NCBI RefSeq assembly: GCF_008254045.1
Contig: NZ_CP042425.1
Span: forward strand, 6,200,001 to 6,264,000
Direction of reading: 5' to 3'
Source: Limnoglobus roseus
GTDB lineage: Bacteria; Planctomycetota; Planctomycetia; Gemmatales; Gemmataceae
DNA length: 64,000 nucleotides
The notes under the pieces are model-generated. The model had not been told where the DNA came from. It worked only from the letters and a program-made list of their open reading frames with translations, and ran no database searches. Both the position numbers and the translations under genes were made by a program. This document shows positions 7,568-17,351 of the stretch, piece after piece. Each line of letters begins with the position of its first letter. Within the stretch, counting starts at the first letter, position 1.

Positions 7568-9130
7568 CTAGAGTTTTAGGGCCGCCGCGACCCGGTTCAG
7601 CACCCGTTCCTTGCCGAGAATGGCGAGCGTGTCGGATAGGCCGAAGCCCACGCCGACGCCCGTGACGGCGACCCGCGTCGGCAGTTGAATCGCGTTCAAC
7701 TTCAGTCCGCGGTCGGCCACAAACTGGTGCATTACCTTGTCGATCGTCGCCGCGTCGAACGGTTCGGCTGCTTTCAAGGCTTCCGCGAACTCCGCCAGGA
7801 GCGACTTCGCATTCGCGTCCTTGAACGCCTTCTCGCGGGCCTTCGGGTCGTACTCGATGTCGTCCTTCAGGATCGGCGCGGCATAAGCCAGGATGTCGCT
7901 GAAGAGTTTGATCCGATCCCCGGAGGCGTCCACGATCGTCGTGAGAATAGCCCGTGTCTTCGCGTCGAGAACGTCGCCGATCAGCTTCGCCTTCGTCAGG
8001 AACGGGATACAGCGTTCGAGCTTCTCCTCGGTCGAGAGGAGCTTCATGTACTCGCCCTGCACCCAGAACAACTTCTGCATGTCGAAGTTGCCGGGGGCCT
8101 TCGTCACGCGGTCGAGGCTGAACTTCTTGATCGCCACGTCGAGCGGGATGATCTCCTGTTCACCGTCGAGCGACCAGCCGAGGCGGATGAGGTAGTTGAT
8201 GAGGGCCTCGGGCAGATAGCCGAGTTCGCGGTAGTAGGCGACGGTGGCGAGGTTCAAGTCGTCGCGGCCCTTGATCTCCTCTTCCGTCCAACCGCACGCC
8301 TTGAGCTTGCCGATCTCCTCAGGGGAGAGCGGCGGCAGGTCGCGCTTGCTGATCTTCTTGCCGTTGCGGTAGATCAACGGCACGTGGCCGAACTCCGGCG
8401 GGGTCGCACCGAGAGCCTGGAAGATCAGGATTTGCGTGGGCGTGTTCGTCAGGTGTTCTTCGGCTCGCACAACGTGCGTGATACCGAAGTCGGCCTCGTC
8501 CACCACGGTGGCGAAACTGTAGAGCGCCCGACAAATTCCTTTCGCGTCCGGTGCCCGAAGCAAGGCCGGGTCGCGGATCGTGTCGGTACTCACGTCGATT
8601 CGACCACGGACGTGGTCCGTGAACGTCACCTTTTGGCCGGGGATCACCTTCAGCAGGATCGGGACCTTCCTGGCCTGATACTGCTGAAGGTTCTCCTCCG
8701 GCGAAACGTCGCGATTGCTCCCGCGGTGGACGTAGGGCTTGCGGGCGAGTTCCGCCTGCTTGCGGGCCGCGTCTTGTTGTTCCGGCGTCGTGTAGTCGGG
8801 GTACGCCTTCCCCTCGGCCATCAACTTCATCGCGGCTGCTTCGTACTTGCCGTTTCGTTGACCCTGGAAGTACGGCTTGTGCGGACCGAAACTGTCGCCG
8901 CCCGCGTCGTCGGCCGGCCCCTCGTCCCAGGTCATGCCGAGCCACTTGAACCCGTCGATGATCGGCTTCACCGCCTCGGCTCGGTTCCGGGAATCGTCGG
9001 TGTCGTCGATGCGCAAGATGAACTGGCCACCTTGCCCTCGCGCGAGGAGCCAATTGAAGAGGGCCGTGCGAACGCCGCCGATGTGGAGGTATCCGGTCGG
9101 CGACGGGGCAAAACGGGTGCGAATGCTCAT
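7568..9130 (-). CDS. gltX: Glutamyl-tRNA synthetase
   Basis: 520 residues, class I aminoacyl-tRNA synthetase charging tRNA-Glu (or tRNA-Glu and tRNA-Gln where GatCAB is used). It starts R-T-R-F-A-P-S-P-T-G-Y-L-H-I-G-G, which contains the HIGH-type motif; the KMSKS equivalent is G-K-K-I-S-K-R-D near residue 260. The Rossmann core, stem-contact and C-terminal anticodon-binding helices are all of normal length. It is followed 13 bp later by the PfkB-type kinase on the same strand. Confidence 0.95.
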   Translation of the reverse strand: MSIRTRFAPSPTGYLHIGGVRTALFNWLLARGQGGQFILRIDDTDDSRNRAEAVKPIIDGFKWLGMTWDEGPADDAGGDSFGPHKPYFQGQRNGKYEAAAMKLMAEGKAYPDYTTPEQQDAARKQAELARKPYVHRGSNRDVSPEENLQQYQARKVPILLKVIPGQKVTFTDHVRGRIDVSTDTIRDPALLRAPDAKGICRALYSFATVVDEADFGITHVVRAEEHLTNTPTQILIFQALGATPPEFGHVPLIYRNGKKISKRDLPPLSPEEIGKLKACGWTEEEIKGRDDLNLATVAYYRELGYLPEALINYLIRLGWSLDGEQEIIPLDVAIKKFSLDRVTKAPGNFDMQKLFWVQGEYMKLLSTEEKLERCIPFLTKAKLIGDVLDAKTRAILTTIVDASGDRIKLFSDILAYAAPILKDDIEYDPKAREKAFKDANAKSLLAEFAEALKAAEPFDAATIDKVMHQFVADRGLKLNAIQLPTRVAVTGVGVGFGLSDTLAILGKERVLNRVAAALKL

Positions 9131-9206
9131 GGTTCGAAAATCGCGAGGCGGCGTTCGGTGTGGGAGAAGAGAATACCCGGATGGGCCGGGTTCGCTCTCG
9201 AAAGCG

Positions 9207-9716
9207 TTAAATGATCCCGTTCACACCCGCTTGGGCGACCGCCGGCTGGAGGTTCATCTTGGCCAGCGGGCGGCACTCGACAAGCGTGATGACTTGGCCT
9301 TCCTGCACGGTCTTGCCTTCCTGATTGACGATCGCCCGGTTCCAGACCACCTCGCCCCGCTTGCCCCGACCGCGGAGTGTTTTCTCGACGACGCGGGTGC
9401 GAACGCGGATGGTGTCGCCGATGAACACGGGCAGCACGAAACTCCAGGTGCGGACCGACAGCAGCGCAATGGTGCGGACCGGCGGCGACTGAATGCCGAG
9501 GCCGCTCGCCATCGAGAACACGCCGAAGCCGTGCGCGATCGGCCGGCGGAAGGCCGTGTTGGCCGCGTAGGCGTGGTCGACGTGCATCGGGTTGAAGTCG
9601 CCGCTGAAACCCGCGAAGTTCGTGATATCCGACTCCGTAACCGTCCGCCCGCCCGACTCCCACGACATGCCGACTTCGAGATCGTCGAAGAAGAGGTGGA
9701 CCGAAGAATAACCCAT
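9207..9716 (-). CDS. MaoC-like hot-dog dehydratase
   Basis: 169 residues from the ATG at 9716; the frame extends to a GTG at 9761. MaoC/R-hydratase fold with the catalytic Asp/His signature G-D-F-N-P-M-H-V-D-H followed by A-H-G-F-G. These enzymes hydrate 2-enoyl-CoA or act in polyketide and fatty-acid turnover; the substrate is unknown. It is the middle gene of a leftward run with an acyl-CoA thioesterase upstream, so acyl-CoA metabolism is a reasonable setting. Confidence 0.85.
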   Translation of the reverse strand: MGYSSVHLFFDDLEVGMSWESGGRTVTESDITNFAGFSGDFNPMHVDHAYAANTAFRRPIAHGFGVFSMASGLGIQSPPVRTIALLSVRTWSFVLPVFIGDTIRVRTRVVEKTLRGRGKRGEVVWNRAIVNQEGKTVQEGQVITLVECRPLAKMNLQPAVAQAGVNGII

Positions 9717-9756
9717 TGGGAGCCTCAGGCACTCGATGCCGGACGGAGTGAACCCG

Positions 9757-9770
9757 TTCACTCAAGTGAA
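9757..9770. promoter_or_regulatory. Inverted repeat upstream of the MaoC-like gene
   Basis: TTCACT-CA-AGTGAA, a perfect 6-bp inverted repeat with a 2-bp spacer, 41 bp before the preferred ATG at 9716. The size and symmetry suit a dimeric regulator. No regulator gene is adjacent and no second copy was noticed, so the operator role is a guess. Confidence 0.3.
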
Positions 9771-9807
9771 TGATTTATACGATTGCCGTCGCGATTCCAA
9801 GTGCCGT

Positions 9808-10278
9808 TTACGGGGACGCTTCCGGGCCGGGCGGTGTTGCGGAAGGAAGTAACAGCACAGGCTGCCGATCCGCTCCCACCGGCCGCACGCCCACGTACAC
9901 GACTTCCGCCTCGGTGACGGAGAAGACTTCGTTGCCGCGCTCGGCGACGACATCGATGTGCATGGTGATCGACGTTCGGCCGATTCGCACACAACTCGCG
10001 AGGAATTTCACCACGTCGCCCACGAGGACCGGGTGCTTGAACTCGACCCGGTTGACGGCCACCGTGACGAACTGCGCGCCCGACTGCCCGCCGCGCAGAA
10101 CGATCTCCCTCCGGGCCGCGATCGACCCCGCGATGTCAATGTTACTGAGAATCACACCGCCGAAGATGGTTGCAAAGAGGGTTCCGGTGGTACCGTCCGG
10201 CAACAGGAACGGCGTCGGGTGCGGATTCGCATCTTTCGGCATCATCACCACTTGCAGAGCGAGGTAAGGTTCGGACAC
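9808..10278 (-). CDS. Acyl-CoA thioesterase, hot-dog fold
   Basis: 156 residues. GTG start at 10278 with GGGAG six bases upstream. The YciA/ACOT-type pattern is visible: G-T-L-F-A-T-I-F-G-G-V-I-L-S-N-I-D-I-A-G then V-T-V-A-V-N-R-V-E-F-K-H-P-V-L-V-G-D, with the active-site Asp on the central helix. It hydrolyses acyl-CoA thioesters; chain length cannot be told. Same strand as, and 91 bp before, the MaoC-like gene. Confidence 0.82.
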   Translation of the reverse strand: MSEPYLALQVVMMPKDANPHPTPFLLPDGTTGTLFATIFGGVILSNIDIAGSIAARREIVLRGGQSGAQFVTVAVNRVEFKHPVLVGDVVKFLASCVRIGRTSITMHIDVVAERGNEVFSVTEAEVVYVGVRPVGADRQPVLLLPSATPPGPEASP

Positions 10279-10306
10279 GATTACTCCCAGAAGCCGAGAT
10301 ATTTTT

Positions 10307-10429
10307 TCACTTCTTGATTGTCCGCAACCCAGGAAGGTACTTCTCCGTTTTGTACTCGTTCTTACGGCTCACGCGCGCCTGCAATCGACTTGGCAGAATC
10401 CGCATGTTGCCGTTGATCTCATCGCTCAT
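10307..10429 (-). CDS. Possible small basic protein, 40 residues
   Basis: ATG at 10429, stop at 10307, 28 bp before the thioesterase on the same strand. The predicted peptide is strongly basic: R-I-L-P-S-R-L-Q-A-R-V-S-R-K-N, ending L-P-G-L-R-T-I-K-K. No clear ribosome site. Composition and operon-like position favour a real gene, but I recognise no family. The 230 bp upstream (10430-10660) hold nothing else I can support. Confidence 0.35.
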   Translation of the reverse strand: MSDEINGNMRILPSRLQARVSRKNEYKTEKYLPGLRTIKK

Positions 10430-10660
10430 GGTTTCGTAAGGGATTCGTGTCCTTGGGGCATAATCACGACCTGAATCGCGGTTTTAAGACTCTCCCAAGG
10501 ACCACGCTTCGGACGAACGGTTTCGAGGCAAGGTCTTTTGCTTTTCAGAATAGGCCAGCTGTGACGGTCGGCATGAGAAGCGAAAAGGGAGTGAGCAATT
10601 CGGAAGTAATGATTCGTCGAGTTGGGTCATCAGGCCGCAGAGGCTCTATCGTCACGAACC

Positions 10661-10897
10661 TCACTGCTTCTTCAGGTGTACGAAATCCGGGAGCAAGTAG
10701 AGCATCAGGTTGTCAACTACCGGGCCTTCGAGGGTGTGAATGAATCCGTCAACCATCGTCATTTCCAGCACGGATTCGCCATTCCTGCCGGTCGTGTTTG
10801 TGACTTTGAAGTGGCTGATGAAGTCAAGATTAATGACTTGTCCTGCCGCCTCGCCCTCTGAGATGTCGGCGAGCTTGAGAGCAAGGTATCTGGCCAT
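10661..10897 (-). CDS. Small conserved-looking protein, function unknown
   Basis: 78 residues with an ATG at 10897 and GAGGG placed correctly upstream. The peptide has alternating hydrophobic strands (V-I-N-L-D-F-I-S-H-F-K-V-T-N-T and S-V-L-E-M-T-M-V-D-G-F-I-H-T-L) that suggest a small beta-barrel, and no signal peptide. Not recognised. Codon use looks normal, so it is probably expressed. Confidence 0.6.
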   Translation of the reverse strand: MARYLALKLADISEGEAAGQVINLDFISHFKVTNTTGRNGESVLEMTMVDGFIHTLEGPVVDNLMLYLLPDFVHLKKQ

Positions 10898-11663
10898 CGG
10901 TGATTCCCTCGGGTACTAAGGGCTACCCGCAATTCTACGAAAAAGTACGGCCAGACTTACACTCACGCCGACACCGCCGGCATGGTAACGGACTCGGCCG
11001 TATTGGCGGGCCGCGTGGGAGTTGGCTGATCTTGCCACGGTGGCCGTTGATCTCGCCCTCACTACAGCCCCACCCGGTCGAACAATTTCGCCGTGCCGTG
11101 TACGGTCAAAACGCCGACGGCCCGGTGAGCGTGGAGATCGGCGGCAAGCGGTTGACGAGGCCGTTGCTCGATTCGCAGACGATCGCCGCTCTCACGACTG
11201 CGGCACGGGCCGCCCCCTGTCGTCGGGACTGCGGGAAGCAGTGGGTGAAGCATACGAGAATCGTCCGGCCATCCCCAGGCAATGTGCAGCGTGGCGTTTC
11301 CGCCGTGTAGTGTCAATTTTCTCGGCGGACGGTCTCCAACGGACGCCCAACCTCATTGTGTTCAACCGCGGCCGCCACGCCCTTGCGTTCCTGCACGGCC
11401 TCGCTGACGAGCGGTTCCAGAACCCACCTCGGCCGCCGCTTCGGCCCGGACCGACCACACCCGGAGGCTGACCCGAGATCGACCCCGGCAGCGATTCGTG
11501 GGACGTAAACCCGTGGATTTAGCGACTTCCCTTCCACGCCCATCGGGAGAACGTCGAAGCCTTCCTTGCAGCGAAGGGGACGGTGTGACCAGAGCCGGCC
11601 CAATCGCTCTGTACTGTTGTGGTTGCCAGAAGGGCACTCAAGGAAGACTTACCCACCAACCGT
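10898..11663. other. Intergenic stretch with no supported gene
   Basis: Several short frames on both strands reach 80-150 codons, but they overlap each other, are rich in Arg and Pro as expected of GC-rich shadow frames, and show no recognisable motif or ribosome site. It may contain decayed coding sequence. No inverted repeats or RNA gene seen. Confidence 0.5.
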
Positions 11664-13232
11664 TCATCCCTTGATCGTCATGAGCGGCACCAGTTCTACC
11701 ACAGGGCGTGCGATGCCAGCTTCGGTCAGCGTGTTCACGACCGGGCCGATGCCTTTGTAAGCGAATGGTGCTTCTTGCTTGATCTGCTCGAGTTTCTTGT
11801 TCAGGATGTCCGGACGCTGGCGCACATCGGCCCGGCGCAAATCGGTCGGGGTGACGACCCGGAACTGTTCCATGAACTTGCGGAACTCGTCGTCGAAACC
11901 GCGCATCGACTCACCGCGACTGAGCATTCGTCCGGCGCCGTGGCTCGCACTCGCCATTGACTCGTTGTTCCCCTGGCCGACCATCACAAAGCTGCTGGCG
12001 CCCATCGACCCGGGGACCAGCACGGGTTCACCGTGGTAAGCGAATGGCGTTCCGGCCATCGCGTCGAAGCCCCGCGCGGGGGTGGCACCCTTGCGATGGA
12101 GGATCGCTTCCTCGCCGTCGATCTGCTCTTTCCACATAAAGTTGTGCGGGGCATCGTACACCAAGTCGTAGCCAACGTGGTCGCCGAACACCTGCCGCAT
12201 TCCGGCAGCGGCCATCACCGCCAGGAACATCCGGTTGGCGTAGGCGAAGTTCGCGGCGTTGTGTAGCGCGTCCCAGAAAGACTCGGCGTGGGCGCGGTGG
12301 CGATCGCCCTCGGGCAGAATGAAGATCCCGTTGTCCGGATGTTTGAGCTGTTGCGGGTGGAGTTTCCGGACCACGTCCCGATAGTGCCCGCCGCACAGGT
12401 GGCCGATGCCGACCGATCCGGTGTGGACCATCACGGTCACCGTGCCGGATTTCAGCCCCCAGGCGTGCGCGACCGTCCCGTCGAGCACTTTCTCCACACG
12501 CTGGATTTCGACGAAGTGATTCCCCCCGCCGATGCTGCCGATCTGCCCGTCGCGGCTGAGCCGCCCTTCTTCTCCCATGAAGTCGGAAAGCCCGAACACA
12601 CGACCGGCGGGGAGACTGCCGCGGCGCTCGACCCGGTCGAGTTGGTCTGCGACGCCGAGTTCCCGAACCAGAGGCCACAAGCCTTCGCCCACGCGGCGAG
12701 TCTCCGAGAGCATCTTCTCGAGACCCCCGGTGAACATCGCGTGCCGCTGGCCGCGAGTCATCGGAATGTCCCGGCCGCCTTCGAAGAAGATGTGACGGAA
12801 CGCGGTTTCAAGGTCGTCGATCCGGGCTGTTACGTCATCCGGCCGCAAAGTCGTGGTGTGCAAGCGCATGCCGCAGTTGATGTCGTTGCCGATCGCCTGG
12901 GGGACCATGTACCCGCGAGTGGCCAACACCGTTCCGACGGGGATGCCGCGGGCTTTGTGGAAGTCGGGCGTGACGGCCACGCGGAGAATCTCGGGATCGT
13001 GGTCGAAACTCCCGGGCGCGGCTTTGGCGAACTGACGGGCGGTGTTCTGGAGGGCGAGCATTTCGATGAGTTCTGTGACCGCCCCGGATTCGACCGGCAC
13101 TTCCTTGTTCGCGAAAAGTGTTGCCCCAATACCGTGGGGGTTATTCACACGCACGCGATTTTCGTCGAGCCGGGTCAAGCGTGGGTCGGTCGGCAAGGGC
13201 ACACTCCGGATAAGGGTTCGGTGTGCTGACAC
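11664..13232 (-). CDS. rtcB: RtcB-family RNA-splicing ligase
   Basis: 522 residues from a GTG at 13232. RtcB joins 2',3'-cyclic phosphate or 3'-phosphate RNA ends to 5'-OH ends using GTP and Mn2+. Metal and guanylate sites are visible: D-I-N-C-G-M-R-L-H (Cys ligand), S-I-G-G-G-N-H-F-V-E-I-Q, V-M-V-H-T-G-S-V-G-I-G-H, and S-H-G-A-G-R-M-L-S-R for the guanylylated His. The length is slightly above the bacterial average (400-480). No archease or RtcA is adjacent. Divergent from the large kinase gene, with 258 bp between their starts. Confidence 0.93.
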   Translation of the reverse strand: MSAHRTLIRSVPLPTDPRLTRLDENRVRVNNPHGIGATLFANKEVPVESGAVTELIEMLALQNTARQFAKAAPGSFDHDPEILRVAVTPDFHKARGIPVGTVLATRGYMVPQAIGNDINCGMRLHTTTLRPDDVTARIDDLETAFRHIFFEGGRDIPMTRGQRHAMFTGGLEKMLSETRRVGEGLWPLVRELGVADQLDRVERRGSLPAGRVFGLSDFMGEEGRLSRDGQIGSIGGGNHFVEIQRVEKVLDGTVAHAWGLKSGTVTVMVHTGSVGIGHLCGGHYRDVVRKLHPQQLKHPDNGIFILPEGDRHRAHAESFWDALHNAANFAYANRMFLAVMAAAGMRQVFGDHVGYDLVYDAPHNFMWKEQIDGEEAILHRKGATPARGFDAMAGTPFAYHGEPVLVPGSMGASSFVMVGQGNNESMASASHGAGRMLSRGESMRGFDDEFRKFMEQFRVVTPTDLRRADVRQRPDILNKKLEQIKQEAPFAYKGIGPVVNTLTEAGIARPVVELVPLMTIKG

Positions 13233-13490
13233 GCCGATTCAGGGTTAGGTTCGCGGGGGCAAATCTCGATGAGTTGGAGTGGGATTATCGCCGGGCCCAT
13301 CTCGTTCGAGCGGTGGGCCGGAAATAAAGTTCCTGAATGCACGTGTGGCGTACCACCGCCGTTCCGGATCCTCTTCTGCACGCCGTTGTTTCTTGCTGAA
13401 GATTGAACGAACGCCTTCCCGATCTCTCAGGGTGTTCCTTACAATCATTTCACATCCAGCCCGTCTCGCGCATCCCTTGCCCGGTATCAA

Positions 13491-16400
13491 ATGTCCTCCG
13501 TTCCATTTCCCGATCCCAACACGAATGGAGCTTCCGAGCCGAGCGAACTGTATACGAGCGATGACCAGTCGACCAACGACCGCAACCCAAACCCCACGCG
13601 GTCCGATGATCGCGTGACCGTGTCGAAGACGCCCACGCAGGCGTTTGACGCCGGGCGGTTTGATCAACGTGACGTGTCACCCCAATTCCGGGCCCGCGGG
13701 TTCGAAGTCATCCGGGAGCTCGGTCGCGGGGGAATGGGTGTCGTCTACAAGGCTCGCCACGTGCTGACCGGGGAAGTCGTTGCCCTCAAGACGCTCCAGC
13801 AAATGACGCCGGCCGGCCTCCTCCGCTTCAAGCGCGAGTTCCGGATCGCCGCGAACCTCTCTCATCCCAACCTGGTTTCCTTGCGGGAACTCGTCTCGGA
13901 CGGGACGAACTGGTTCTTGACGATGGAACTCGTTGACGGGGGGAACTTCCTCGCCCCGGACGGGGCGTTCATTCCGACCGGGCCGGCGGGCGGGGACGCG
14001 GACGCGCGGTTGCGCGATCAGTTTCGGCAGTTGGCGTTCGGACTGGCCGCCTTACACGCGGCGGGGATTCTCCACCGAGACGTCAAGCCGAGGAACGTCC
14101 TCGTGACGGCCGCCGGCCGAGTCGTTCTCGTCGATTTCGGGTTGGCCGGTGAGGTCGCAGAGGACGGCCACTACTTGAGCGCCCCCGGTCAAGTTACCGG
14201 CACGGTCGCTTACATGGCCCCGGAGCAAGCGATCGGGGGCGCGCTGACCACCGCCGCCGATTGGTACGCATTCGGAATCGTTCTGTACAAGGCCCTTTCT
14301 GGAGACCTCCCGTACACGGGAACGGTGGCCGAGATTCTCTGGGCGAAACAACGGACCGATCCGCCGACGCACCCCTTGCGTCGGGCCGATCTCCCGCCCG
14401 ATCTGGTCAGCCTTTGCCTCGACTTACTCGCCCGCGACCCGGCAGACCGTCCGTCGGCGGAGGACGTGGTGCGGCGGCTGTCCACCCCTGCGAGTGCGGC
14501 GGACGGGCGCGGGTCACGCCAACGAACCGAACTGCCCACGCGGGGCGTCAGCGTCGTGGGCCGAGAGCGGCACCTGCGATCACTCGACGACGCCTTCGCG
14601 GCCGTACGCGCGGGGAGGACAGGGTGCGTGAGGGTTCACGGGCCATCCGGGGCGGGCAAGTCGACCCTGATCCGGACCTTCCTCCAGCGGCTCCCCGCCG
14701 ACACGGCGATCACTCTTTTCGGCCGGTGTTACGAGCAGGAACTCGTGCCGTTTAAAGCGTTCGACGGCGTCGTGGACAGTCTAACGCAGTACCTGGTCGA
14801 CCTCCCCGAGGCCCAGGTTGCCGCTCTCCTCCCGCGTGACGCGCGGGCGTTGGCCCGGTTGTTCCCGGTCTTCGGCCGGGCCATCGCCGTCGCCGCGGTG
14901 CCGCGCGGTGTGAGGGACGATGCCCTGGACCAGCGGGAAGTCCGACGCCGCGGCATCGCGGCCATTCGGGACCTGTTCGGCCGCCTCGGTGACCGCCGGC
15001 CAGTGGTGCTGTGCATCGACGACCTGCAGTGGAGTGACGCCGACAGTCTTATCGTCCTGGAGGAACTGCTCCGACCCCCAGACCCGCCCCGTGTCCTGAT
15101 TCTGTTGACCTACCGGGAAGAGGATGCGGCCGGCAGCCCGATCCTGCACCGGGTCAAAGCCTTCCAGTCGGTCGAACCGACGGTCGTGGTCACCGACCTC
15201 CAGGTGGCGGGGTTGTCGCCGGACGAGGCCACGGCGTTGGTGACAGAGTTGTTGGGCGAGACGGGCGGTGATCGGGCGCTGGCAATCGTGCGCGAGGCCG
15301 GCGGGAACCCGTTCTACCTCGGCGAGTTGGCCGAAGCCATCCACGACGGGGTGACAGTCGACGGGCCGGTGTCGCTCGACCGCCTCCTGTGGGACCGCAG
15401 CCGAACCTTACCCGACGAGGCGCGGCAGGCACTCGATGCGGTCGCGGTGGCCGGCCGACCGATTCCTCCGGAATTGCTCCGCGAGGTCGTCGGGGCGGCC
15501 GGGGATTCTCATGCGACGTTGTCCCTCTTGCGGGCGAGACATTTACTGCGCGTAACGGGCGTCGATGCCCTGGTAACCACCTACCACGACCGGGTGCGGG
15601 AGGCGGTGCTTGCGCACCTGCCAGACCGCCGACGGCGTGAGTGGCACCTGCGGTGGGCCCGGGTGGCCGAGGCGGCTGGGGAGGTGGATTCGGAGTTCTT
15701 GGCCGTTCACTTCCACCGGGCGGGCGAATCGCTCGTCGCGGCGAAGTACTATGCAACGGCGGCCGCGGCTGCGAGCAGTGTCACGGCGTTCAATCAGGCG
15801 GTCCGGCTGTACCAAGCGGCCCTCGAGTTGGGCGCGTGGCCCACCGAGCAAGCGGCCGCCCTGGAAGCGGCCCGCGCGGGTGCTCTGGCGAACGCGGGGC
15901 AGGGGCTGGCGTCCGCCGAGGCGTACCTCCGGGCCGCCGCCAAGGACGACGCCCACGCCCTCGACTGGCAACGCCGCGCGGCGGCGCAGTACCTCTTCAG
16001 CGGCCACATTGATGTCGGTCTGACGGTCCTTCGGGAGATTGCGGCGACCATCGGCATGTCGATGCCCCGGGCGGAGTGGGTGACGATCGCCAAACTCTTC
16101 GCCGCCAAGGCCCGCTTGTGGTGGCGGGGAATCCGCTTTCGCCCCCGCCCGGCCGGTGACATTCCCCACCGGGTGTTGGAGCGAATCGACGTGTGCTGGT
16201 CGGCCGGGACAAGTCTGTGCGTCACCGATTATCTCCTCGGTGCGTATTTCCTGAACCGGGGCCTCCTCTTCGCTCTGAAGGCGGCCGAACCGGTCCGCGT
16301 CGCCCGGTTTCTCGCCCTCGAATCCGCCCATGTTGTCGTGATCGGCTCGGCCGGGCGGGGGCGGGCCCAACTTTTGAGGGACGCGGCCACCGAGATCGCG

Positions 16401-17330
16401 GCCCAATTCGCCGACCCTTACCTGGAGGCACTGCTAAACTTGTCCCGCGGAATGGGCGATTACATGACCGGCGCGTTCCGGGCCGCGCTGCCGTCCCTCA
16501 CCGCGGCCGAGCAGGTTTTTCAGACCCGGTGCACCGGGGTAACGTGGGAACTGGACACCGCCCGGACGTGGACCATGTGGTGCTTGTTGGCACTGGGCGA
16601 GATGAAGGAGTTGGCGGCCCGCTGGCCCCGGCTGAAGGAAGACGCCGACGACCGGGGAGACCTGTACGCCCGGGTCAACCTGGGCACGTACATTCTGTCG
16701 TCCGTTGGCACGGCGGCGGACGAGCCGGACCAAGCCTGGGACGACCTCCACGCGGTCATGGCCAACTGGTCGCAGCGGCGGTTCCACATCCAACACCACA
16801 ACGCCCTACTCGGACGGCTCCAAATCCACCTCTACCGAGGCGAGTACCGGGCCGCGTGGGAACTGGTCCGCGATCGGGAACCGTCCTACCGCCGCTCGCT
16901 GATCTGGCGCATTCAGCAGCCGCGGATCGACCACATTCAATTCCGGGCCCGGTGTGCCCTGGCGGCGGCGAGTGGTCAGAAGAATCCGGAGCCACTCCTT
17001 CGTTCGGCCGAAAGAGATGCCCGCCTGTTGCTAAAGGAATCCGCGGCTTGGGGTCGAGCGCTGGGCTGCCTCGTTCAGGCGTGCGTCCGCCGGCTCCGAT
17101 CGCCGGACAGTGACCCGGCCGCGTTCGCGGATGCGGTCCAACAGTTGGAAGCGGCCGACTTGGGGTTGTTCGCGGCTTCGGCCCGGTACTGCCAGGGCGA
17201 GCGAACGCCCGGTCGCGACGGTCAGAACCTGCGAGACGAAGCGCTACGCTGGCTGTCGGACCAAGGGATTCGCAACCCCCTCAGGATGATCCGTTCCCAC
17301 GCCCCCGCCGGCCACACGGAACACGACTGA
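13491..17330 (+). CDS. Ser/Thr protein kinase fused to an AAA ATPase and TPR-like region
   Basis: 1279 residues, cytoplasmic, no membrane segment seen. Kinase domain ~65-335: glycine loop G-R-G-G-M-G-V-V-Y, V-A-L-K-T-L, catalytic loop H-R-D-V-K-P-R-N, D-F-G-L-A and M-A-P-E-Q. It is followed by an AAA_16-type ATPase beginning V-V-G-R-E-R-H-L with Walker A G-P-S-G-A-G-K-S-T (~385) and Walker B V-V-L-C-I-D-D-L-Q-W-S-D (~505). The long helical C-terminus (~750-1279) resembles TPR-like repeats. Similar kinase-STAND architectures (PknK type) act as signalling hubs. An Asn/Asp-rich N-terminal 60 residues precede the kinase. The target is unknown; the gene stands alone. Confidence 0.9.
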   Translation: MSSVPFPDPNTNGASEPSELYTSDDQSTNDRNPNPTRSDDRVTVSKTPTQAFDAGRFDQRDVSPQFRARGFEVIRELGRGGMGVVYKARHVLTGEVVALKTLQQMTPAGLLRFKREFRIAANLSHPNLVSLRELVSDGTNWFLTMELVDGGNFLAPDGAFIPTGPAGGDADARLRDQFRQLAFGLAALHAAGILHRDVKPRNVLVTAAGRVVLVDFGLAGEVAEDGHYLSAPGQVTGTVAYMAPEQAIGGALTTAADWYAFGIVLYKALSGDLPYTGTVAEILWAKQRTDPPTHPLRRADLPPDLVSLCLDLLARDPADRPSAEDVVRRLSTPASAADGRGSRQRTELPTRGVSVVGRERHLRSLDDAFAAVRAGRTGCVRVHGPSGAGKSTLIRTFLQRLPADTAITLFGRCYEQELVPFKAFDGVVDSLTQYLVDLPEAQVAALLPRDARALARLFPVFGRAIAVAAVPRGVRDDALDQREVRRRGIAAIRDLFGRLGDRRPVVLCIDDLQWSDADSLIVLEELLRPPDPPRVLILLTYREEDAAGSPILHRVKAFQSVEPTVVVTDLQVAGLSPDEATALVTELLGETGGDRALAIVREAGGNPFYLGELAEAIHDGVTVDGPVSLDRLLWDRSRTLPDEARQALDAVAVAGRPIPPELLREVVGAAGDSHATLSLLRARHLLRVTGVDALVTTYHDRVREAVLAHLPDRRRREWHLRWARVAEAAGEVDSEFLAVHFHRAGESLVAAKYYATAAAAASSVTAFNQAVRLYQAALELGAWPTEQAAALEAARAGALANAGQGLASAEAYLRAAAKDDAHALDWQRRAAAQYLFSGHIDVGLTVLREIAATIGMSMPRAEWVTIAKLFAAKARLWWRGIRFRPRPAGDIPHRVLERIDVCWSAGTSLCVTDYLLGAYFLNRGLLFALKAAEPVRVARFLALESAHVVVIGSAGRGRAQLLRDAATEIAAQFADPYLEALLNLSRGMGDYMTGAFRAALPSLTAAEQVFQTRCTGVTWELDTARTWTMWCLLALGEMKELAARWPRLKEDADDRGDLYARVNLGTYILSSVGTAADEPDQAWDDLHAVMANWSQRRFHIQHHNALLGRLQIHLYRGEYRAAWELVRDREPSYRRSLIWRIQQPRIDHIQFRARCALAAASGQKNPEPLLRSAERDARLLLKESAAWGRALGCLVQACVRRLRSPDSDPAAFADAVQQLEAADLGLFAASARYCQGERTPGRDGQNLRDEALRWLSDQGIRNPLRMIRSHAPAGHTEHD

Positions 17331-17351
17331 CACATATTCCCATTCCGTCTG

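Noticed and set aside
11022..11471. A 149-residue frame in the gap before rtcB
   Set aside because: Arg/Pro-rich and overlapped by frames on both strands; no motif or ribosome site.
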